Shown here: piece after piece, positions 1-5,617 of the stretch
Layout: each line of letters starts with the position of its first letter
Numbering within the stretch: the stretch's first letter is position 1
DNA from: Pseudomonadales bacterium
Lineage (GTDB): Bacteria; Pseudomonadota; Gammaproteobacteria; Pseudomonadales; Azotimanducaceae
Direction: 5' to 3'
Assembly: GCA_028822125.1 (NCBI GenBank)
Contig: JAPKEK010000157.1
Span: 1 to 6,022, forward strand
DNA: 6,022 nucleotides
Translations under genes and position numbers: made by a program
Notes under the pieces: model-generated
Database searches by the model: none
Told to the model about the DNA's origin: nothing
What the model saw: the letters and a program-made list of their open reading frames with translations, nothing else

Positions 1-699
1 CGTTCTGAGACCGATCGGGTAATCCAGACGTTCTGCGCACAGACCCATTTGACCGTGAAACATGTCTGGCACGCCGATGAGGGTTTCCAGAAGTGTCGGA
101 TTCTCAATAAAGCGATCCTGGCCGCAGAAGGCGAATATCTGATCCTGACCGACGGTGATTGTATACCCAGGCCCGATTTTGTTACGGCGCACCGACAGCA
201 GGCTGAGCCGGGCTGTTATTTAAGTGGCGGTTACTTCAAATTACCATTGGTGGTGAGCCAGGCAATTGATCAAAATGTTATTGAGGCCGGGTTGTGCTTT
301 GATCGACAATGGTTATTGCACCAGGGCATGAAATCATCCCTGAAATTCATGAAGTTGACTGCCAGTGGTGGCCAGTCGAAATGGTTCAATCGATTAACGC
401 CGACAAAAAGAACCTGGAACGGCCACAATGCTTCAGGCTGGAAAGCAGATGCACTGGCAGTCAATGGGTTTGATGAGCGCTTGCAATATGGTGGACTGGA
501 TTGCGAATTTGGAGAGCGCCTGGTCAATCTCGGGGTCAGGCCCAAGCAGATAAGATACAGTGCTATCACGGTACACCTGGATCACCCTAGAGGCTATGCT
601 TCGGCTGAAGGCTGGGCCCGGAATCGAGCCATTCGTCAGACTGTTGCAGACCAGAAGGTGATTGAAACCCCCGCAGGCATCAAGCAGTTGTCCTTATAG
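1..699 (+). CDS. Family 2 glycosyltransferase, LPS-core type (5' end outside window)
   Basis: Probably transfers a sugar from a nucleotide-sugar donor to lipopolysaccharide core or a related surface glycan at the cytoplasmic face of the inner membrane. The frame is open from the first base, and the residues before any internal start (ending in HLTVKHVW) read as normal GT2 sequence, so the TTG at 49 is not a real start and roughly 40-50 N-terminal residues with the first Rossmann strand are missing. Visible are the stretch HVWHADEGFQKCRILNKAI, the metal/nucleotide-binding DxD (TDGDC, DGD codons at 151-159), and a C-terminal galactosyltransferase-like segment (WNGHNASGW, then YGGLDCEFGERL) carrying the acidic residues expected of the catalytic base region. 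No membrane segment is visible. It converges on the GT4 gene with 27 bases between stops. Family is secure; donor, acceptor and exact linkage are not. Confidence 0.88.
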   Translation, partial: RSETDRVIQTFCAQTHLTVKHVWHADEGFQKCRILNKAILAAEGEYLILTDGDCIPRPDFVTAHRQQAEPGCYLSGGYFKLPLVVSQAIDQNVIEAGLCFDRQWLLHQGMKSSLKFMKLTASGGQSKWFNRLTPTKRTWNGHNASGWKADALAVNGFDERLQYGGLDCEFGERLVNLGVRPKQIRYSAITVHLDHPRGYASAEGWARNRAIRQTVADQKVIETPAGIKQLSL

Positions 700-726
700 T
701 GCCGGCATCCATGCCAGCCAAGTAGG

Positions 727-1770
727 CTATTGCAGTGATTGGAAATAACGCAGTAGTTTGGCGGCTTCCTGTTCGACAGTGTAGCAGTTGATCACTTCCT
801 GCCGGGCCTGCAGGGCCAGAGCCTCCAGAGTTTCGTTATCGTTGATCAGTTCGTTCAGTGCTCGAGATGTTGCTGCCACGTCAGCTATGGGCACGATTCT
901 ACCCGTTTGAGTGGAGTTGATAATTTCCGGCCAGGCACCGGCCATGCTGGCGATGACCGGAACCCCCGAACTCATGGCTTCCAGGACAGTAAGACCAAAT
1001 CCTTCGTTACGACTCAGCGCTGTGATGATGCTCATGGCTTGAAACAACTCTGGTATTTTTTGGAAAGGTTGTTTTCCAGTGAAAACGAATTGCCCGGCTA
1101 GATCTGCAGCTTTAATTTTCTGTTGTTGCTGCTCAAAGAATGCGGTTTGATCGGTTGTGATCTCGCCAACGATGATGACGCTCCAGTCCGGTGTTCTTTT
1201 CAGCAAGGGAATGGCTGCGTCTATAAGGATATCGATCCCTTTTTGCTTTCGCACCCGACCGAAAATCCCTATGCCGCGCTTTCCAGGCAGACCCAACTGC
1301 TTCCATAAGTCAGCCTTCGAGGTCGCCGGTTGATAGCGTTGCGTATCAACGCCGTGCGCAATGATGGTCTGTGGTTTACGTTTGAGATAAAAGGCAGCAG
1401 CATCACAGGTTGAGATAACACCGTCCATTTTTCTTATCAGCCAGCGGGTAAACCGACTGTGGTGGCGTTGAGCGGTAGAGGTGAAAACAATTTTCAGCTT
1501 GTTCCCAGAAAGTAGCTTTAACACTAATGCCTGAATCATTTCATCATTTCTACGCGCATGAAAGATAACGCAAGGGGCATTGCCTGACAGCCGTCGCAAC
1601 ATGAACACTGCTTCAAGAAAACCAATTACAGGGGTGCCTTTCGGCAGGTGATGACTGCCCAGAACAGCCAGTTCACAAGCCTGTTGCTGATGCGGCAGTA
1701 CCTGTAATAGGGTGGAAGTAACGCCTGAAAATCGGCGACTGGAATTACCCAGAATTAAGTCAAGTGGCAT
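727..1770 (-). CDS. Family 4 glycosyltransferase, LpcC-like LPS core mannosyltransferase
   Basis: Predicted GT-B fold, retaining glycosyltransferase adding a hexose, plausibly mannose, to LPS core. Using the 347-residue form, the N-terminal acceptor domain has RRFSGVTST (about 12-20) and FHARRNDEM (70-78), both characteristic of the LpcC-like group as I remember it; HGVDTQRY lies at 139-146; the donor domain starts with IFGRVRKQKG (about 169-178) and contains the GT4 E-x7-E motif (E256 to E264 in EGFGLTVLEAM). I chose the ATG at 1768-1770 because MPLDLILGNSSRRFSG places the first beta strand at the usual distance from the N terminus and an AAGG lies 10 bases upstream. The longer start at 1813-1815 (362 residues) has a GAGGA directly touching the ATG, too close for good initiation, and adds 15 residues of no visible family character. 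Sugar specificity is inferred from resemblance only. Confidence 0.88.
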   Translation of the reverse strand: MPLDLILGNSSRRFSGVTSTLLQVLPHQQQACELAVLGSHHLPKGTPVIGFLEAVFMLRRLSGNAPCVIFHARRNDEMIQALVLKLLSGNKLKIVFTSTAQRHHSRFTRWLIRKMDGVISTCDAAAFYLKRKPQTIIAHGVDTQRYQPATSKADLWKQLGLPGKRGIGIFGRVRKQKGIDILIDAAIPLLKRTPDWSVIIVGEITTDQTAFFEQQQQKIKAADLAGQFVFTGKQPFQKIPELFQAMSIITALSRNEGFGLTVLEAMSSGVPVIASMAGAWPEIINSTQTGRIVPIADVAATSRALNELINDNETLEALALQARQEVINCYTVEQEAAKLLRYFQSLQ

Positions 1771-1914
1771 TAGCGGACAACCTTGATTCGCGGTCAGGGA
1801 TAACGAAACGTGCATTCCTCATAACGATGCACAGGTGGGGATGGTCTATCGAGGTTTTAACCGGACTCCTCCATCTGAAAATGAAGCGCAGCCCATCGCT
1901 GTAAGAATTCACGG

Positions 1915-2406
1915 TTAGTCGGTCTTTCGATAAAATTTAGGGCGTCTTTTAACAGGATCCAGCAGGCTCCAGTCTCCCTGGTCCAGTTTATGGCCTAGCG
2001 GGAAGGGTGGTCTGGCTTCGTGTTTAATAGATTCCAGGACGCGTTCATCTTCATAATAGCAGGAGGCAATGGTGACCATTAAGGCGCCCGCCAGCGGGGC
2101 TTTCTGGTTCCTGAAATCAGCCAGTAATGTACGGCTGCAGGCATCGTTGATTTCAGTAAACGTCAGCTCAAATTTCGCCACGGAGGTTTGCTCCAGCCAA
2201 TCGTAGATTTCTGCGAAGGCACTTAGCTGCTTGCCGAGGCGTTGCATAATCCTGGTAATGATCTGCGCATCGTCAGCACCAGGTAACTGCAGGTCTGTAC
2301 TGGCAGGAATCATTTGGCCTGCTATCCACTTAAGGCAGTTTTTGTGTGCCGCTGGCAGCCCGTCACTGCTGATCAAGTCATTTTGGGTAGGATCTGTCAT
2401 GGGCAT
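1915..2406 (-). CDS. Small subunit of GMC dehydrogenase (gluconate 2-dehydrogenase subunit 3 family)
   Basis: A 163-residue partner protein of the Gluconate_2-dh3 type, which in known enzymes binds the FAD-containing large subunit and aids its maturation or export. Family signs are IPASTDLQLPGADD (33-46), the helical middle, SCYYEDERVLESI (115-127) and the C-terminal block RPPFPLGHKLDQGDWSLLDP (132-151). Gluconate and glucose dehydrogenase gamma subunits normally begin with a twin-arginine signal peptide; here the N terminus (MPMTDPTQNDLISSDGLPAA) has neither an RR motif nor a hydrophobic stretch. Its ATG follows the GMC stop after a single base, so translation is probably coupled. A second ATG two codons in (2398-2400) has a weak GAG at better spacing, so the true protein may begin MTDPTQ. 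Role as a subunit is inferred from family and coupling; the redox or chaperone contribution is unknown. Confidence 0.87.
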   Translation of the reverse strand: MPMTDPTQNDLISSDGLPAAHKNCLKWIAGQMIPASTDLQLPGADDAQIITRIMQRLGKQLSAFAEIYDWLEQTSVAKFELTFTEINDACSRTLLADFRNQKAPLAGALMVTIASCYYEDERVLESIKHEARPPFPLGHKLDQGDWSLLDPVKRRPKFYRKTD

Positions 2407-2407
2407 C

Positions 2408-4012
2408 TCAGTCGAATAATGTGTCCAGCCGTTTTTTGATGTTGTCGGCGATATAAAGCGCCAGCGCCTGAATGGTTCGAGTCGGATTTACCCCCGCACT
2501 GGTGACAAATAGGCTGCCATCGACAATAAACAGGTTTTTCACATCGTGGCATCTGCCCCATTCATTGACAACCGAATTATCTGGATCAATACCCATTCGA
2601 GTTGTACCCATCAGGTGCCATCCGCCAATGCTGATAGGCGCAGTTGCTATAACATCCAAAGCCCCTGCCGCTCGAAGTACTTCTGATGCTTTGGTGATCG
2701 AGAAATCGAGCATAGCCTGGGAGTTCTTGCTGATGGTGTAGTCAATTTTAGGCGCTGGAATGCCGTTAGAATCAGTTAGGGCGTGATCCAGGGTGACGGT
2801 ATTGTGTGGTTCGGGCAGATCTTCACAGATTGCAACCATGCCGGTTGTCCGGTCTACCATTTTCCGAAAGGCCTGGTGATGTCCTTCTCCCCAGGGAATG
2901 TGACCACTACTCATGCCCTGTAACGCCGTACTAAGAGGTCCCCGACCTCGGCTGATCTCGTAGGTGAAGCCGCGCAGGAAGCCACGTGATGGGTCGCTTT
3001 CATAGAATTCCTGGCTCCATATGCAGTTACTAGGGCCATGGCTACCGTCCAATGGATCCTTAAATATCCCCTGGATTGAAGCATAGGGGTGGAACATGAG
3101 ATTCCTGCCCACTAATCCGCTTGAATTTGCCAGGCCATCCGGGTGTTGTTTCGATTTGGAGTTAAGCAGGATCCTCGGCGTACCGACGCCATTACAGGCA
3201 AGAATAACAACTTCGGCACGTTGATGGATTTCGTTACCTGCATAGTCAAAATAGGTGACGCCGGATGCCATACCATTGTCGTGCACAGTGATTTCTTTTA
3301 CCCTGCTGCGGGTTCGCACTTCCACACCGCTACGAATGGCCTTTGGCCAGTAAGTGATGTCAGTACTGGCCTTTGCTCCCTGTGCACAGCCACTCAGGCA
3401 AGCGCCAAGATTAATACACTGATCCCGACCGTCGTAAGGCTGGGTGGCAACAGTACTGTCGGAAGGCCACCAGTGCCAGCCCAGGCGATTAAAGCCTCGC
3501 GCCAGCGTTTCACCGGACTGCCCCAGTGGTACCGGTGGCATAAGTGCGGGTTTAGCCGGGTAAGCCGGATCACCGGCTAACCCAGAGACGCCCATTATCC
3601 GATCGTTTTCATCGTAATAGGGCTCCAGGATCTGATAGTTTATAGGCCAGTCGTCGGCTATGCCGTCGAGGCTCTTTACCCTGAAATCAGATGGATGGAA
3701 TCGAGGGAAATGCCCGGCATATAAGATGGTGCCGCCTCCAACACCATTGAAATTGGCAACTGAGATGGGGGAGTCGTCTTCATTGATAGGGTAGTCAACG
3801 TCAAGTTTTCTGCGATTAGGATTAATTGCAAAATCGCCGTAACCGGCCCTGGATTCCCAGTCTTCTCCATTGCTGGGATAATCCGCGGGTTTAACCCAGT
3901 CACCCTGCTCAAGACAGACTATCCTCATTCGAGTATCAGCAAGGCTCCAGGCCGCAGCAGCACCTGATGCCCCGGCACCAACGATTAAAACATCAACAAT
4001 GTCTGTCGCCAC
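2408..4012 (-). CDS. GMC-family FAD dehydrogenase with likely 3Fe-4S cluster
   Basis: Flavin-dependent dehydrogenase of the glucose-methanol-choline family, predicted to oxidise an alcohol or sugar-type hydroxyl. The 534-residue protein has the dinucleotide-binding loop VGAGASG (11-17), the flavin-contacting NFNGVGGGTILYAG (87-100), DWPINYQILEPYY (121-133), the second FAD motif ACNGVGTPRILL (272-283) and the C-terminal signature. Catalytic candidates are H466 (GGWHLMGTTRMG) and N509 (AGVNPTRT). Cys199, Cys205 and Cys209 are spaced C-x5-C-x3-C, the same spacing as the 3Fe-4S ligands of Burkholderia cepacia FAD-glucose dehydrogenase, suggesting electron transfer out of the flavin rather than to oxygen. 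The start is GTG, preceded at 8 bases by AAGGGA; no ATG is available near the Rossmann start. There is no signal peptide. It is first in a two-gene unit with the small subunit. Substrate is unknown; glucose or gluconate should not be assumed. Confidence 0.93.
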   Translation of the reverse strand: MATDIVDVLIVGAGASGAAAAWSLADTRMRIVCLEQGDWVKPADYPSNGEDWESRAGYGDFAINPNRRKLDVDYPINEDDSPISVANFNGVGGGTILYAGHFPRFHPSDFRVKSLDGIADDWPINYQILEPYYDENDRIMGVSGLAGDPAYPAKPALMPPVPLGQSGETLARGFNRLGWHWWPSDSTVATQPYDGRDQCINLGACLSGCAQGAKASTDITYWPKAIRSGVEVRTRSRVKEITVHDNGMASGVTYFDYAGNEIHQRAEVVILACNGVGTPRILLNSKSKQHPDGLANSSGLVGRNLMFHPYASIQGIFKDPLDGSHGPSNCIWSQEFYESDPSRGFLRGFTYEISRGRGPLSTALQGMSSGHIPWGEGHHQAFRKMVDRTTGMVAICEDLPEPHNTVTLDHALTDSNGIPAPKIDYTISKNSQAMLDFSITKASEVLRAAGALDVIATAPISIGGWHLMGTTRMGIDPDNSVVNEWGRCHDVKNLFIVDGSLFVTSAGVNPTRTIQALALYIADNIKKRLDTLFD

Positions 4013-4128
4013 CTGGCTTTTCCCTTTTCAATTCGGGCCTATCCCTGGTTAATAGTTTGCAGGTGTGTCGACCCAAGCGCAACTTGTGCATAATGTTAAG
4101 CTGGTAATTCTAGAAAACGGTTAATTTG
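4013..4128. promoter_or_regulatory. Divergent intergenic region with probable back-to-back promoters
   Basis: These 116 bases separate the starts of the minus-strand GMC pair and the plus-strand GST series, so promoters for both directions must lie here or inside the flanking genes. On the plus strand a CATAAT (4089-4094) resembles a -10 box, with a weak TCGACC (4068-4073) 15 bases upstream; this pairing is poor and only suggestive. An imperfect palindrome GCGCAA-c-TTGTGC (4077-4089) overlaps the proposed -10 and could be an operator. No clear minus-strand promoter was picked out. No regulator gene is present in the window. Seen: the arrangement and the inverted repeat; inferred: their role. 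Confidence 0.35.
4021..4026 (-). promoter_or_regulatory. Ribosome binding site of the GMC gene
   Basis: Read on the minus strand this is AAGGGA, 8 bases before the GTG at 4010-4012. It supports GTG as the true start, which also places the FAD-binding loop at the normal distance from the N terminus. Confidence 0.6.
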
Positions 4129-4749
4129 ATGATATTTTATTATGCACCCGGAGCCTGTTCGCTTGCACCGCATATTGCTTTGCATCAGTCAGGAGCGCAA
4201 TTCGAAAGCAGAAGAGTGGACCTGCACCGGGGAGAACAGACAACAGATGAATACCTTGCCATTAATCCGAAGGGGCGAGTGCCAGTCCTGATAACCGATC
4301 AGGGCACGTTAACTGAAAATTCAGCCATACTGTTCTATATCAGCCAGTTGTATCCTCAGGCCGGTCTGGCGCCAGTGAATGATCCTTTTGCCTTGGCCAA
4401 GGTGCAGGAATTCAATAACTATCTAGCATCTACAGTCCATGTTGCCCATGCGCACGGTCCTCGAGGTTACCGCTGGGCGGATGAGGAGCCAGCCCTGGTT
4501 GCGATGAAGGCAAAAGTGCCCATGACGATGACTGCAGGTTTTCAATTAATTGAAGATGACCTGTTGGAGGGGCCCTGGGTGATGGGTGAACACTACTCTA
4601 TCTGCGATATCTATCTTTATACGCTTTCCAGATGGCTCGAGGGTGATGGTGTTAACACGTCGATACTCCCGCGTGTAATCGATCATCGCCATAGAATGGA
4701 AGCGCTTGCTCCTGTTGCGGAAGTCCTCCAGGTGGAAGGTCTGGTTTGA
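4129..4749 (+). CDS. Glutathione S-transferase, beta-class-like
   Basis: Cytosolic glutathione transferase of 206 residues, predicted to conjugate glutathione to, or use it as cofactor on, an electrophilic substrate. The thioredoxin-like N domain begins MIFYYAPGACSLAPHIAL; Cys10 matches the catalytic-region cysteine of bacterial beta-class enzymes. NPKGRVPVL (46-54) holds the cis-proline (P52), and TENSAI (62-67) the glutathione gamma-glutamyl contact. The all-helical C domain has H104, which seems to align with the beta-class active-site His near 106, and the N-capping box SICD (157-160). The preceding TTG at 4126 also reads in frame, but the ATG at 4129 puts Cys at exactly position 10 and is preferred; no strong Shine-Dalgarno is visible. 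It is first in the plus-strand series, 51 bases before the VOC gene. Context suggests a catabolic or detoxifying role beside a redox enzyme and a VOC protein rather than general housekeeping. Confidence 0.92.
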   Translation: MIFYYAPGACSLAPHIALHQSGAQFESRRVDLHRGEQTTDEYLAINPKGRVPVLITDQGTLTENSAILFYISQLYPQAGLAPVNDPFALAKVQEFNNYLASTVHVAHAHGPRGYRWADEEPALVAMKAKVPMTMTAGFQLIEDDLLEGPWVMGEHYSICDIYLYTLSRWLEGDGVNTSILPRVIDHRHRMEALAPVAEVLQVEGLV

Positions 4750-4800
4750 CCGGCGCAAGGGTCTATAGGGAAATTTAATTCAGGGGATACGGATAAAGTA

Positions 4801-5478
4801 ATGGAACTAGCAAAACCCTATATCGATGTTGGTATTCAGACCAATCAGCGCGATGCAATGCTTGATTTCTGGGGCAGGCAAGTGGGTCTTCCTTACGAAG
4901 AGCTGTTGAAGGTGGGGGGTGGTAATCATCAGCATCGGCATAGCCTGAATGGTTCAGTGTTCAAGCTGAATCATCTTCGCGATGAACTTCCCAGTCAGAC
5001 GATGTCCGGCTATAACGGTCTGTTAATTGCCAGCGATGATATTGAAGAGCCCGTGACCCTGTATGACCCAGACCGCAACCGGGTCACTTTGATTCCTGAA
5101 GGTGAATTTGGCGTTGACCATATAGGAATTGAGCTGGAAGTCTCGTCGATTCCAGCATTCCAGCATTTTTACCGACGCGTACTTCGAATAGAAGAAGTAG
5201 GCGAAAATTGTTTCAAGTGGGGGACGACGCTGCTGTTTCTCGAGGAAAACCTCAGTCACCGTCCTTGCCAGGAGATGCGCGGCGTTGGTTTTCGTTATAT
5301 CACCGTTCAGGTATGGGATGTGGATGAAGAATATCGTGGCTTTATCGATAGAGGGGGCACCCAGGGGAGCCCGCCAAGGACGCTGGGAACAACGGCCAGG
5401 ATCTCATTTGTCCGAGACCCTGATGGCAATTGGATTGAAATCTCCCAGCGAGCTTCGTTAACGGGTGATTTGCCATAA
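4801..5478 (+). CDS. Two-domain VOC superfamily protein (glyoxalase/extradiol dioxygenase fold)
   Basis: A 225-residue protein built from beta-alpha-beta-beta-beta units of the vicinal oxygen chelate superfamily, whose members are dioxygenases, isomerases, lyases and resistance proteins. The first domain covers about 5-98: YIDVGIQTNQRDAMLDFWG, then GSVFKLNHLRD, and a shortened second unit ending YDPDRNRVTLIPE. The second covers about 105-216: VDHIGIELEVSS with a possible metal ligand H107, GFRYITVQVWDVDEEYRGF, and FVRDPDGNWIEIS with possible ligand E213. The place where a second His is common in metal-binding VOC enzymes seems to be Y166, and domain 1 lacks a His on its first strand. A His-rich stretch NHQHRHS (42-48) is notable. 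At 225 residues it is shorter than type I extradiol dioxygenases (about 290-300). ATG follows a GGA at 7 bases. Fold confident; reaction unknown. Confidence 0.85.
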   Translation: MELAKPYIDVGIQTNQRDAMLDFWGRQVGLPYEELLKVGGGNHQHRHSLNGSVFKLNHLRDELPSQTMSGYNGLLIASDDIEEPVTLYDPDRNRVTLIPEGEFGVDHIGIELEVSSIPAFQHFYRRVLRIEEVGENCFKWGTTLLFLEENLSHRPCQEMRGVGFRYITVQVWDVDEEYRGFIDRGGTQGSPPRTLGTTARISFVRDPDGNWIEISQRASLTGDLP

Positions 5479-5551
5479 CGTCAGTTGCCAGTGGCAGGTG
5501 ATGATGCCTGATCGGCAAGGGGCCCGGCAGGGATTGAGTTATAAGGGCTAT

Positions 5552-5596
5552 CAGGCCATAACAAAGCAGGCCATAACTAAGTAGGCCATAACTAAG
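5552..5596 (+). repeat. Three tandem copies of a 15-base repeat
   Basis: The units are CAGGCCATAACAAAG (5552-5566), CAGGCCATAACTAAG (5567-5581) and TAGGCCATAACTAAG (5582-5596). Neighbouring units differ at a single base. They fill the middle of the 139-base gap between the VOC stop and the amidohydrolase GTG and end 7 bases before its Shine-Dalgarno. In the amidohydrolase frame the third unit supplies a TAG stop, so the repeat is not an N-terminal extension. Function unknown: slippage product, regulator-binding array or leader element are all possible. Confidence 0.85.
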
Positions 5597-5603
5597 CGTG
5601 GTC

Positions 5604-5609
5604 AGGAGG
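5604..5609 (+). promoter_or_regulatory. Strong ribosome binding site of the amidohydrolase gene
   Basis: A perfect AGGAGG lies 8 bases before the GTG at 5618-5620. It fixes the start of the partial downstream gene, which has no ATG near the N terminus of its recognisable family sequence. It is the strongest Shine-Dalgarno noticed in the window. Confidence 0.75.
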
Positions 5610-5617
5610 ATCAGAAA

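Noticed and set aside
49..699. TTG at 49 as the start of the GT2 gene
   Set aside because: The reading frame is open to position 1 and the upstream residues fit the family, so the gene is cut by the window edge and does not start at this TTG.
704..715. Inverted repeat GGCATCCATGCC between the convergent glycosyltransferase genes, as a possible bidirectional terminator
   Set aside because: The stem would be only 4 base pairs with a 4-base loop and no T-run follows on either strand; too weak to call a terminator.
1771..1815. Fifteen-residue N-terminal extension of the GT4 protein from the ATG at 1813-1815
   Set aside because: The GAGGA directly abuts the ATG, leaving no spacing, and the extra residues lack family character; the ATG at 1768-1770 fits the first beta strand better. 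It cannot be fully excluded.
1816..1914. Sixteen-codon frame in the leader of the GT4 gene (minus strand), as a possible leader peptide
   Set aside because: No convincing ribosome site, no biased codon run and no attenuator-like hairpins; expected by chance.
3143..3580. Plus-strand open frame of 145 codons inside the GMC gene
   Set aside because: It lies wholly opposite a well-supported GMC enzyme with conserved motifs, and its translation has no recognisable domain; it is a shadow frame.
5480..5545. Short inverted repeats after the VOC stop (TGCC-AGT-GGCA and CAGG-8-CCTG) as a terminator or attenuator
   Set aside because: The stems are four base pairs each and no U-tract follows; no convincing terminator can be supported.
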